From Candidatus Defluviibacillus avedoerensis (lineage in GTDB: Bacteria; Pseudomonadota; Gammaproteobacteria; Burkholderiales; Burkholderiaceae_C): 64,000 bases of DNA. Positions 1 to 7,709 of the stretch are shown here, one piece after another; position 1 is the first letter of the stretch, and each line of letters starts with the position of its first letter. The notes below the pieces were generated by a model that searched no databases, was not told where the DNA came from, and saw nothing but the letters and a program-made list of their open reading frames with translations. A program made the position numbers and the translations under genes. Location of the stretch: assembly GCA_016703665.1 (NCBI GenBank), contig JADJBS010000020.1, forward strand, positions 496,001-560,000, read 5' to 3'.

Positions 1-84
1 TCTGTCTTGAACGCTAGCGGTGCTCAAGAAACCTCGCCTGTATCTCAACGCATTGTTGACTTGTTAGCAGAAGATTTGAGGTAA
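1..84 (+). CDS. C-terminal end of an unidentified protein (cut by window edge)
   Basis: From the first base one frame runs 27 codons to a TAA at 82-84, ending in RIVDLLAEDLR. A 16-bp palindrome (87-102) and a strong terminator follow immediately, so this is a plausible true gene end. Too little protein is visible to name a family. Confidence 0.5.
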   Translation, partial: SVLNASGAQETSPVSQRIVDLLAEDLR

Positions 85-107
85 CCACACACAGCTGTGT
101 GTTTGAC

Positions 108-144
108 CAAAAAAAACCCGCTAAAAAATTTTAGCGGGTTTTTT
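108..144. terminator. bidirectional intrinsic terminator
   Basis: A perfect 10-bp stem (CCCGCTAAAA at 117-126 with its complement at 129-138) is flanked by an A-run on the left (108-116) and a T-run on the right (139-144). It can therefore stop transcription from both sides. It serves the + strand gene ending at 84 and the - strand lipoprotein gene ending at 179. Confidence 0.9.
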
Positions 145-178
145 ACTACTGCTGCACTGCATGCAGCAGAACAAGAAA

Positions 179-487
179 TTACTTCTTGGCAGCAGCAGCA
201 TCAGCTGCAGCTTTGGCTGCATCCACAGCGGAACCAGCAGCTGCCTTGGCAGCGTCAGCTGCAGCACCGGCAGCTGCAGAGGCGGCGGCACCAGCAGCAG
301 CGCCAGCGTCCTTGGCTGCATCAACAGCAGAAGCTGCAGCAGCGGCCACAGGGGCAGATGCGTCAGCAGCAGGTGCTGGTGCAGCAACGGGAGCTGGTGC
401 GGGTGCAGGAGCGGGCTCTTCTTTCTTACCGCAAGCGGCCAAAGCAGCAGCAGCAATCAAAGCGGCCAAGACGATCGACTTATTCAT
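179..487 (-). CDS. alanine-rich small lipoprotein
   Basis: The 102-residue product begins with a lipoprotein signal peptide: MNKS, a hydrophobic Ala/Leu stretch, then the lipobox LAAC. A short KKEEP charged patch and a Pro-Ala segment follow, and the rest is almost pure Ala with spaced Asp, Lys and Ser (AAKAAADAAA-type repeats), predicted helical or rod-like. The ATG at 487 was chosen because AAGGA lies about 8 bases upstream and a lipobox follows at the right distance; an in-frame start at 586 would bury the signal peptide. It probably sits in the outer membrane or periplasm. Its function is unknown; only the sorting signal is firm. Confidence 0.8.
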   Translation of the reverse strand: MNKSIVLAALIAAAALAACGKKEEPAPAPAPAPVAAPAPAADASAPVAAAAASAVDAAKDAGAAAGAAASAAAGAAADAAKAAAGSAVDAAKAAADAAAAKK

Positions 488-535
488 TTCAAGTATCCTT
501 TTTGTTACAGGAGTATGGCGAGACAAAGAGAAGAA

Positions 536-553
536 ACAATTTCCGGAAATTGT
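536..553. promoter_or_regulatory. 18-bp perfect palindrome upstream of the lipoprotein gene
   Basis: ACAATTTCCGGAAATTGT reads the same on both strands and lies about 50 bases upstream of the lipoprotein start. On the - strand it overlaps a consensus TTGACA (551-556 on +). No convincing -10 box was found at the normal spacing, so its role as an operator is inferred. Confidence 0.45.
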
Positions 554-729
554 CAACATAACGATTGAAACGAACATCTCACCCACATTCAGCTGAACTG
601 CAACGTTTCAGGTCATCTTGACCGAGCGAAAGGACTCGAGCTCTTTCGACTCAACCTAAGATTATATGCTGGTTTTCCCTTAAAAACCGAATGCATCTGA
701 CTCTTTACTTACAGGGCAAGTGCAATAAA

Positions 730-1263
730 TCACAAACCCAACACCGAAGCAGCAAGACCAGGGCTGCTTTGCTTCAGGCAATTGTTGAGTGACTCACGCA
801 ATTCTGCCCTTCGCAGGGCAGACTGGGTGCAATGTCCTGCGCAGGTTTCGATCACCTTGCGGTGCACCACCCAGTCTGGCGTCCAGACCACGCTGGGGAC
901 CGTCGATGTGCCTCCTGCTGCATTTCTATTCCCAAACTTTCGACAAGTCACGATGTGATCCCATCGACGGCGCCAATCAATCAGTCGTGCATGGTGGGAC
1001 TGCACAAACTCATAACTGCTCGCCAGCAAGGTGATGCTACGCCCGCTCCTCAACCAGTCGTTCAAACACTTCACTACCGCATGCTCACCCAGCGGCCAGT
1101 CCGCAAAATCAGGATCACTCAGGACAATCACAGACCATTGCTGCAAAACTGCCAATGCCAAGACATCGCGCACATGCTGCTGGAAAACAGCGAGCCCTGA
1201 AAAGGCCCCAGCTTTCACCGCTGTTGGTTCACCTGCTGCACCAGACACTCTGCTCAATGTCAT
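730..1263 (-). CDS. conserved hypothetical protein downstream of the RoxA-like gene
   Basis: This 177-residue soluble protein has no signal peptide or membrane segment that I can see. The middle has an alternating hydrophobic pattern (VIVLSDPDFADWPLG, SITLLASSYEFV) typical of an alpha/beta fold, and the C-terminal half is rich in Trp and Arg. The ATG at 1263 lies 16 bases after the stop of the RoxA-like gene on the same strand, so the two are probably co-transcribed. I do not recognise a named family. Confidence 0.7.
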   Translation of the reverse strand: MTLSRVSGAAGEPTAVKAGAFSGLAVFQQHVRDVLALAVLQQWSVIVLSDPDFADWPLGEHAVVKCLNDWLRSGRSITLLASSYEFVQSHHARLIDWRRRWDHIVTCRKFGNRNAAGGTSTVPSVVWTPDWVVHRKVIETCAGHCTQSALRRAELRESLNNCLKQSSPGLAASVLGL

Positions 1264-1279
1264 GAAGCTCGCCTGTCAT

Positions 1280-2428
1280 TCAAGTTTTCGCAGTGAATCC
1301 ATGGGCCCACCCCGCCTCACACCAACCTACCAGCAAGCTCCGTGCTTCCTCGCTGGCTTTTTGCATCGACGTGGCATCAATGCATCTCTTATCGGCCAGA
1401 CTGCGCATCAACCGAGCATCAGCACCGGCAGCGCGGTAGCTTTCGCCATTAATGAATATGTATTTGGGGTCATAAAGCATACGGGTACGCTTGTCCAGCA
1501 CGACGCCCGCACGGATATCCACCGCCTCAGCCCGCTGCTCAAACCAGACGGCTGCTTTGGGTTCCGTCAGATGCTCCCCAAGAATCTGGTTTTGCAAATC
1601 CACGTCTGCCAAGGCTGCCTTCAACTTGGAGCAAAGGGCTTCACGCGCAAACGCCTGCAAAGTTTCAGGCATCAGGGCAGGCGTGTCCATAGCGGGCTGC
1701 TTCGGGTCTCTATACAAGGTATCTGCTCCTGCACAATCTTCAGGATCATCGACCAAACGCTGCAGCAACTCCGTTCCCATTTGGTCGCGGGCCGGCACCT
1801 TGAACCCGATCGAATAGGTCATGCATTCACCCACGGCAATGCCATCATGCGCATACTTGGGCGGCAGGTAAAGCATATCGCCAGGTTCCAGCACATACTC
1901 AACCTCTGGCTGGAAATTGCTCAAAATTTTGAGGGGAACATCTTCCTCCAGCGATAAGTCTTTCTGACGCCCAATCCGCCAACGGCGCTGTCCGTGCGCC
2001 TGGAGTAGAAACACATCGTAGCTGTCAAAGTGGGGCCCCACGCCGCCGCCATCGGTGGCATAGCTGATCATCAGATCGTCCAGACGTGCGTCCGGCACAA
2101 ACCTAAACTGTTGCATCAAGTCGTGAACGTTTTGATCATGCAAATCCACGCCCTGCACCAGGAAAGTCCACTTGGACTGTGCCAATGGCGGAAAAGCGCG
2201 GCGGGCAAACGGCCCATGCGAAAGGCGCCAACCCTTGGCACCATGCACCACCATGCGTGACTCCACGCCATCTTGTGAAGCCATCACCATCAATTGGGCA
2301 CGGCTCAGCAGCGGCTTAAAGCCCGGTACAGCGTTTCGGATCAACAACGGCTTCTTTTGCCAGTAGCGTTGCATGAACTGCTGGGGAGTGATCCCGCCTA
2401 ACAGGGTGAGCGGTAGAGAGGTATCCAT
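1280..2428 (-). CDS. roxA: cupin/JmjC-type ribosomal protein hydroxylase (RoxA/YcfD family)
   Basis: This family contains Fe(II)/2-oxoglutarate oxygenases; E. coli RoxA hydroxylates an arginine of ribosomal protein L16. The 382-residue product has the N-terminal signature FMQRYWQKKPLLIRNA, the iron-binding HFDSYD (H-x-D) near residue 129, and a distal His in YLPPKYAHDGIA followed by SIGFKVP. A winged-helix-like C-terminal part follows, as is usual for the family. The ATG at 2428 is preferred over an upstream TTG (2452) because AAGG lies at a suitable distance. It diverges from the FKBP gene with about 40 bases between the starts. The substrate is inferred from the family. Confidence 0.85.
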   Translation of the reverse strand: MDTSLPLTLLGGITPQQFMQRYWQKKPLLIRNAVPGFKPLLSRAQLMVMASQDGVESRMVVHGAKGWRLSHGPFARRAFPPLAQSKWTFLVQGVDLHDQNVHDLMQQFRFVPDARLDDLMISYATDGGGVGPHFDSYDVFLLQAHGQRRWRIGRQKDLSLEEDVPLKILSNFQPEVEYVLEPGDMLYLPPKYAHDGIAVGECMTYSIGFKVPARDQMGTELLQRLVDDPEDCAGADTLYRDPKQPAMDTPALMPETLQAFAREALCSKLKAALADVDLQNQILGEHLTEPKAAVWFEQRAEAVDIRAGVVLDKRTRMLYDPKYIFINGESYRAAGADARLMRSLADKRCIDATSMQKASEEARSLLVGWCEAGWAHGFTAKT

Positions 2429-2469
2429 GGGTCGAGCCTTCGCGTCAAACAAACTGCGACAATTCTCCT

Positions 2470-2995
2470 ATGGAAATCAATCAACAATGCGTCGTGGCGC
2501 TCACCTGGACCTAGGCGACACGTTGGACGACACTTTGGACGTTCTGGACGATCCCGTCGAGTTCCTGATCGGTGGTGAAGATCTGTTCGCCATCATTGAG
2601 GAAGCCTTGCAAGGCCATGTTCCGGGTGACAAGGTGCAGCTGCAGTTAGAGCCCGAACAAGCCTTTGGCGACTACAACGAGGAACTCATTTTTCTGGAAC
2701 GCCGGGAACTCTTTCCCCAGGAACTGGAAGAAGGTCACACCTTTGATGGCCATGCCCTGCCTGATGGCTGCAGCCCAGATGCCCTCAAAGATGCCCTGTA
2801 CACAGTGACGGAAATTTACCCGGAACATGTGGTGCTGGACGGCAATCACCCGCTGGCGGGCATTGCGCTTCGCTTAAGCCTTCGGGTCAATTCAGTGCGG
2901 GATGCGACAGAAGAAGAAGTCGAGGCAGGCACAGCGATGGCACAGGCTTCTTTCGCATCCAACCCATCAGCCCCGGTAGTGGCTCCCTTCACTGA
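2470..2995 (+). pseudogene. FKBP-type peptidyl-prolyl isomerase (SlyD/SlpA-like), frame broken twice
   Basis: FKBP-type prolyl isomerase and chaperone. The ATG at 2470 starts MEINQQCVVALTWT and then meets TAG at 2512. The next frame continues without loss as LGDTLDDTLDVLDDPVEFL, through the IEEALQGH and PEQAFGDY motifs. One extra C at 2510-2511 would join them. Near 2936 a second missing base (G) switches frames again, after which the expected tail FFRIQPISPGSGSLH ends at 2995. Restoring both bases gives 175 residues, a normal SlyD-like length. The precise one-base repairs favour sequencing error over decay. Confidence 0.8.
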
Positions 2996-3026
2996 CATGG
3001 CACTACGGACAAAGTTCGCCGTGCTA

Positions 3027-3469
3027 TCAGCCTTTGCCTGTTGAGCCGTAGCCACCTTCACCACGCACGGTGGGTGGGAACTCGCTGACCACATTGAATT
3101 CCGCCTGTACCACCGGCACAATCATCAGTTAGGCGATGCGTTCCATCGGGTCAATGGTGAAGGTCACATCGCTGCGATTCCAGGCACTGACCATCAACTG
3201 CCCTGGTAGTCGCTGTCGATCAGCCCACCAGGTTCCCCAGAACAATCCCGTGCTTGTGGCCAAGCCTGATCGCGGCAGGATCAACGCCGCATACCTGGGA
3301 TCAGCCAAATAAATCGCGATGCCCGTCGGCACCAGCTGCCAGGCATTGGGCGCAAGCGTCAGTGGCGCATCCAGACAAGCCCGCAAGTCCAGCCCTGCGC
3401 TGCCGGGGTGGCGTAACTCGGCAAGTGATTTTGAATCCTGCGGTCGATGATTTTGACGTCAATCTTCAT
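3027..3469 (-). pseudogene. dut: dUTP diphosphatase, frame broken by four 1-base gaps and one stop
   Basis: dUTPase hydrolyses dUTP to dUMP and is essential in most bacteria. The reading starts MKIDVKIIDRRIQNHLPSYATP at 3469. Single missing bases near 3404, 3261, 3222 and 3202 explain every frame change, after which SAGLDLRACLDAPL, LILPRSGLGHKHG, GNLVGLIDSDYQGQL and the C-terminal GEGGYGSTGKG motif line up with the family. A TAA at 3131-3129 replaces an expected CAA (MERIAQLM). Adding four bases to the 443 present gives 149 codons, exactly the usual size. The 3' end lies close to the 3' end of the FKBP gene (convergent). Confidence 0.85.
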
Positions 3470-3483
3470 GTTTACTTCTCGAA

Positions 3484-4706
3484 TCATGCTTTACGGCTTA
3501 TCCGACGAGCAATTTCAGCTACCAATTGAATAGCAAGATTGCGCTTGCTGGCATGCGGCAATTCCTTGGCACCGTCGGCATCCACCAGCAACAATGCATT
3601 GTCGTCCTGTCCAAACGTGGCAGGGCCAATATTGCCGACCAGCAGCGGCACGCCCTTGCGCAATCGCTTGGCAGTGGAATTGCTCAGCAGATCATGGCTT
3701 TCGGCGGCAAAGCCAACGCAGTACAGTTCGCCAGATTTCGCCCTCGGCAACTTCGCCACGCCTGCCAGGATGTCTGGATTTTCGGTAAATTGAAGTGTTG
3801 GCGTCTGCCCAGAGCCGTCTTTCTTGATCTTTTGCTCGGATGCCGTGGCCGGGCGCCAATCAGCAACAGCCGCCGCGGCGACCAACACAGTAGCCCCTGA
3901 TACCTGGGCCATCACTGCTTTTTTTCCATGTCCAGGGCAGACTTCACATTGATCCGCTTCACACCGCGAGGGTAAGCAAGCCTGACCGGGCCAGCCACCA
4001 AAGTCACTTCTGCACCGGCGTCCTTAGCCGCCCGGGCACTTGAGAAACCCATCTTGCCGCTCGACAAGTTCGTGATGCCACGCACTGGGTCTATCGCTTC
4101 AAAAGTCGGCCCAGCGGTCACCAATACATGCTGCCCAGCCATGGTTTTGGGCCGAAAGAATGCGATCAGCTCCTCCAGCAACTCGGTGGGCTCCAGCATA
4201 CGACCTTCACCCGTTTCGCCACAAGCCTGCTCGCCCGTGCCCACGCCCAATACAACTGCACCGTCAACTTGCGCCTGGGCCACATTGCGCTGAGTGGCCG
4301 GATGCGACCACATTTCCCGGTTCATCGCTGGCGCAAGAAGCAGCGGCACACTCTGCCTCGGACGAGCAAGGCACAACAGGCTAAGCAGCTCTGGCGTTGA
4401 GCCCAGAACCAGTTGCGCCACAAAATCTGCACTGCAAGGCGCAATGACGATGGCATCTGCCTCACGGCTCAAATTGATGTGAGGCATGTTGTTGGCTTCG
4501 CGCCCATCCCACTGAGATGTGTAGACCGGTCGACTGGACAGCGCTTGCATGGTCACCGGCGTGATGAACTGCGCTGCTGCCTCGGTCATCACCACCTGCA
4601 CGGTAGCGCCAGCCTTCACCAGCGCCCGGCAGAATTCGGCCGCCTTGTAGCAGGCAATCCCCCCGGTGAGGCCCAAAAGAATGTGTTTTCCGCTCAACTC
4701 GTTCAT
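3484..4706 (-). CDS. coaBC: bifunctional phosphopantothenoylcysteine decarboxylase/synthetase, frame broken once
   Basis: CoaBC (Dfp) makes 4'-phosphopantetheine from 4'-phosphopantothenate for coenzyme A synthesis. The N-terminal flavoprotein (CoaC) part shows LLGLTGGIACYKAAE, APCSADFVAQL and LLAPAMNREMW. The CoaB part shows LVTAGPTFEAIDPVRGITN and SSGKMG. A run of seven A (3920-3926 on +, read as T) breaks the frame after ALDMEKK; an eighth A would rejoin it to AVMAQVSGATVLVAAAAVADW. The C-terminal part then runs normally to 3484. The repaired length is 407 residues. The ATG at 4706 opens the conserved MNELSGKHILLGL. Its product lies upstream of dut on the same strand, a common pairing. Confidence 0.88.
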
Positions 4707-4810
4707 ATTTGGCAATGTAGCAGAGCGCCATGAGCATGGTCGAGCCACCCCTAGGCGCAAGGGCTCTGCAGGAACAGCGATCCGCAAAGCAACGGAGCGT
4801 GAGGGAAACG

Positions 4811-4849
4811 TATAATCTCGCTTTACCAGCTCCTCGGGCTTACCCCGAG
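4811..4849 (+). promoter_or_regulatory. pyrG promoter -10 box and leader hairpin
   Basis: A perfect TATAAT lies at 4811-4816, in the 150-base gap between the divergent coaBC and pyrG genes. No good -35 was found. Just before the pyrG start the leader can fold CTCGGG (4833-4838) with CCCGAG (4844-4849) around a 5-base loop. The hairpin ends 7 bases before the ATG and occupies the ribosome-binding region. It lacks a T-run, so it is not an intrinsic terminator. Confidence 0.5.
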
Positions 4850-4856
4850 TCCTGAC

Positions 4857-6524
4857 ATGACCAAATTTGTCTTCGTCACTGGCGGCGTGGTGTCTTCCCT
4901 GGGCAAGGGAATCGCCGCCGCCTCGCTTGCTGCGATCCTGGAATCGCGCGGCTTGACAGTCACCCTCATTAAACTGGACCCCTACATCAACGTAGACCCA
5001 GGCACCATGTCACCGTTTCAACACGGCGAGGTTTTCGTGACCGATGACGGCGCCGAAACCGACCTCGATTTAGGTCATTACGAGCGCTTTATCGACACGC
5101 GAATGCGTCGCACCAACAACTTCACCACGGGGCGGATTTACCAATCGGTGCTCGAAAAGGAGCGTCGCGGCGATTACCTGGGCAAGACGGTGCAGGTGAT
5201 TCCCCACATCACCAACGAAATCCAGGAATACGTCAAACGTGGCGCGCGTTTTGGCGAACCCGATGCGGTGGATGTGGCCATCGTCGAAATTGGCGGTACG
5301 GTGGGTGACATTGAATCTCTGCCCTTCCTGGAAGCCGTTCGTCAACTCAGTCTGCGCCTTGGACCCAACAACACCGCATTTGTGCATCTCACCTATGTGC
5401 CATGGATAGCGGCGGCTGGTGAACTCAAGACCAAGCCTACGCAACACACCGTGCAGAAACTGCGCGAAATTGGCATCCAGCCGGATGCACTTCTGTGCCG
5501 TGCGGACCGGCGAATTCCTGATGAAGAGCGTGAAAAAATCTCGCTGTTCACCAACGTCAACGAATGTGGCGTAATCTCCATGTGGGATGTGGACACCATC
5601 TACAAAGTCCCCCGCATCCTGCACGAGCAAGGCCTGGACGGGCTGATCTGCGACAAGCTGCGTCTGAACACCCCCCCTGCCAACCTCAAACGCTGGGACG
5701 ATCTGGTCTATGAAACCGAACACCCCAAAGGTGAAGTCAGCATCGCCATGGTCGGCAAATACGTGGATCTCAGCGATGCCTACAAGTCGCTAAATGAAGC
5801 ACTCAAGCACGCAGGTATGAAAAACCATGTGCGTGTCAAGATTGAGTACGTCGATTCTGAAACGCTGGACAGTGGCAACATCAACCAGTTGGCACGTTTC
5901 GATGCCATCTTGGTGCCAGGCGGATTTGGCAAACGCGGCATCGAAGGCAAGATCAGTGCCGCCCGTTTTGCACGCGAAAACAAGGTTCCTTACCTGGGCA
6001 TTTGTCTGGGGATGCAAGTAGCCACCATCGAGTTTGCACGCCATGTGGCGGGATTGATGGACGCAAACAGCACCGAGTTCGAACCCGAAACACCCCATCC
6101 GGTCATCGCCTTGATCACCGAGTGGAAAGACGCAGACGGCAGCATTCAGCAGCGCAGCGCCAATTCAGACCTGGGCGGCACCATGCGGCTGGGCGCCCAA
6201 AGCTCCGACGTGGCCCCTGGTACCCGCGCGCACGCCATTTACGGCGATGTGGTGACCGAGCGCCACCGCCACCGCTATGAAGCCAATGTGAATTACCTGG
6301 GCCAGCTGCGCAAGGCGGGTCTGGTGATCTCTGCTTTAACACAGCGTGAGCAATTGACCGAGATCGTGGAACTGCCGCACGCAGAACACCCTTGGTATGT
6401 TGGCGTGCAATTCCACCCCGAATTCAAATCAACGCCTTGGGACGGTCACCCCCTGTTCAATGCTTTCATCAAGGCGTCGCTTGACCATCAAGCCACTGGC
6501 AAGAATCTGAAAGCTGTGGCATGA
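4857..6524 (+). CDS. pyrG: CTP synthase
   Basis: Converts UTP to CTP using ATP and glutamine. The 555-residue product begins with the strongly conserved MTKFVFVTGGVVSSLGKGI (P-loop synthetase domain, roughly residues 1-270) and contains KLDPYINVDPGTMSPFQHGEV. The C-terminal class I glutamine amidotransferase domain (about 290-545) carries GGFGKRG, the nucleophile Cys in YLGICLGMQ and the catalytic HPEF near the end. Length and motifs are intact. The stop overlaps the kdsA start (ATGA), so the two are translationally coupled at the head of a long + strand operon. Confidence 0.98.
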   Translation: MTKFVFVTGGVVSSLGKGIAAASLAAILESRGLTVTLIKLDPYINVDPGTMSPFQHGEVFVTDDGAETDLDLGHYERFIDTRMRRTNNFTTGRIYQSVLEKERRGDYLGKTVQVIPHITNEIQEYVKRGARFGEPDAVDVAIVEIGGTVGDIESLPFLEAVRQLSLRLGPNNTAFVHLTYVPWIAAAGELKTKPTQHTVQKLREIGIQPDALLCRADRRIPDEEREKISLFTNVNECGVISMWDVDTIYKVPRILHEQGLDGLICDKLRLNTPPANLKRWDDLVYETEHPKGEVSIAMVGKYVDLSDAYKSLNEALKHAGMKNHVRVKIEYVDSETLDSGNINQLARFDAILVPGGFGKRGIEGKISAARFARENKVPYLGICLGMQVATIEFARHVAGLMDANSTEFEPETPHPVIALITEWKDADGSIQQRSANSDLGGTMRLGAQSSDVAPGTRAHAIYGDVVTERHRHRYEANVNYLGQLRKAGLVISALTQREQLTEIVELPHAEHPWYVGVQFHPEFKSTPWDGHPLFNAFIKASLDHQATGKNLKAVA

Positions 6525-7388
6525 AGCTCTGCGGATTTGACATTGGCCTGAATCAACCTTTTTTCTTGATTGCGGGCCCCTGTGTCGTCGAGTCCGAACA
6601 GCTTCAAATGGACACCGCTGGCACCTTGAAGGGAAATCACCGCTTCGCTCGGCATTCCTTTCATCTTCAAGAGCAGCTTTGACAAGGCCAACCGGTCCAG
6701 CGAAAAGGGCTTTCGCGGTCTGGGCATGGACAAGGGCCTGGAAATTTTGACCAAGGTCAAACGTGAACTGAACCTGCCGGTGATCACCGACGTGCACGAC
6801 ACCCACCACATTGCCGAGGTGTCCAAGGTAGTGGACGTGTTGCAGACCCCTGCGCTGCTTTGCCGCCAGACCGACTTCATCCACGCTGTAGCCACGAGCG
6901 GCCTGCCGGTCAACATCAAAAAGGGCCAATTCACTGCACCGCATGACATGAAGAACGTGCTCGACAAGGCCCGTACCGCCGCACGTGCTGCAGGCCTGAG
7001 CGAAGACCGATTCATGGCTTGTGAACGCGGTGTGAGCTTTGGCTACAACAACCTGGTTAGCGACATGCGCAGCCTGGCCATCATGCGCGAAACACAAGCG
7101 CCTGTCGTGTTCGACGCCACCCACAGCGTGCAACTCCCCGGCGGCATGGGTACCAGCAGCGGTGGCGAGCGCCAGTTTGTGCCGGTACTGGCGCGCGCGG
7201 CCGTGGCTGTGGGCGTGGCGGGGCTGTTCATGGAAACCCACCCCAACCCCGCTCAGGCCCTGTGCGACGGCCCCAATGCCGTGCCGCTCAAACACATGAT
7301 GGCCTTGCTGGAGACTTTGCAGGCTTTGGACCGCGCGACCAAGTCCCGCCCGTTCCTGGAAGACAAATTCATGGAGGACATTCAATGA
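6521..7388 (+). CDS. kdsA: 3-deoxy-8-phosphooctulonate synthase (KDO-8-P synthase), frame broken once
   Basis: Condenses arabinose-5-phosphate with phosphoenolpyruvate in KDO/lipopolysaccharide synthesis. The start MKLCGFDIGLNQPFFLIAG and CVVESEQLQMDTAG are typical. Three G at 6631-6633, where two are expected, shift the frame; removing one G gives EITASLGIPFIFKSSFDKAN and leads straight into GLEILTKVKRELNLPVITDVHD. Motifs GQFTAPHDMKN, DATHSVQLPGG and METHPNP follow. The repaired length is 288 residues, normal for the family. KDO synthesis is normally essential, so a genuine null allele would be surprising. The stop overlaps the next start (ATGA). Confidence 0.92.
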
Positions 7389-7678
7389 GCGCTGCCTACA
7401 TCATTGCCGACGTCACTGTCACCAACCTCGACCAAATGGCCCAGTACCGCATCTGGAGCACCAAAGCCATGCAAGAGTTTGGTGCCGAAGTGCTGGTACG
7501 TGGCGGCGCCATCGAAGTCCTGGAAGGCCCTTGGCAACCCACACGCCTGGTGCTGCTCAAATTCCCGAGTATGGCGCAAGCCAAGGCCATGTACGGCAGC
7601 GAGACCTACACCCATGCACGCAAAGTCCGCGAAGGTGCGGGCATCATGCGCATGGTGGTGGTCGAGGGTGTGAACTGA
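7385..7678 (+). CDS. DUF1330 family protein
   Basis: A 97-residue protein with the family pattern: an N-terminal YIIADVTVTN strand, the conserved GAEVLVRGGAIEVLEG core and PSMAQAKAMYGSETY. DUF1330 proteins form a small ferredoxin-like (dimeric alpha/beta barrel) fold whose biochemical role is not established. The ATG at 7385 overlaps the kdsA stop. The gene lies between kdsA and eno, so it is expressed with envelope and glycolysis genes; that position does not reveal a function. Confidence 0.88.
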   Translation: MSAAYIIADVTVTNLDQMAQYRIWSTKAMQEFGAEVLVRGGAIEVLEGPWQPTRLVLLKFPSMAQAKAMYGSETYTHARKVREGAGIMRMVVVEGVN

Positions 7679-7709
7679 TTTTTAAACCTTGAAAGCAGAG
7701 TGAAACTTT

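Noticed and set aside
186..470. GCAGCA-rich repeats that look like a minisatellite or CRISPR array
   Set aside because: The units are not regularly spaced and lack unique spacers. The pattern follows Ala codons (GCN) of the lipoprotein on the - strand, and the + strand reading frame here is its mirror.
4833..4849. The pyrG leader hairpin as an intrinsic terminator
   Set aside because: No T-run follows; the ATG is only 7 bases on.
6115..6342. Long opposite-strand reading frames inside pyrG, xdhB, maeB and other genes
   Set aside because: They mirror strongly conserved genes in GC-rich DNA, have no ribosome sites and no recognisable domains.
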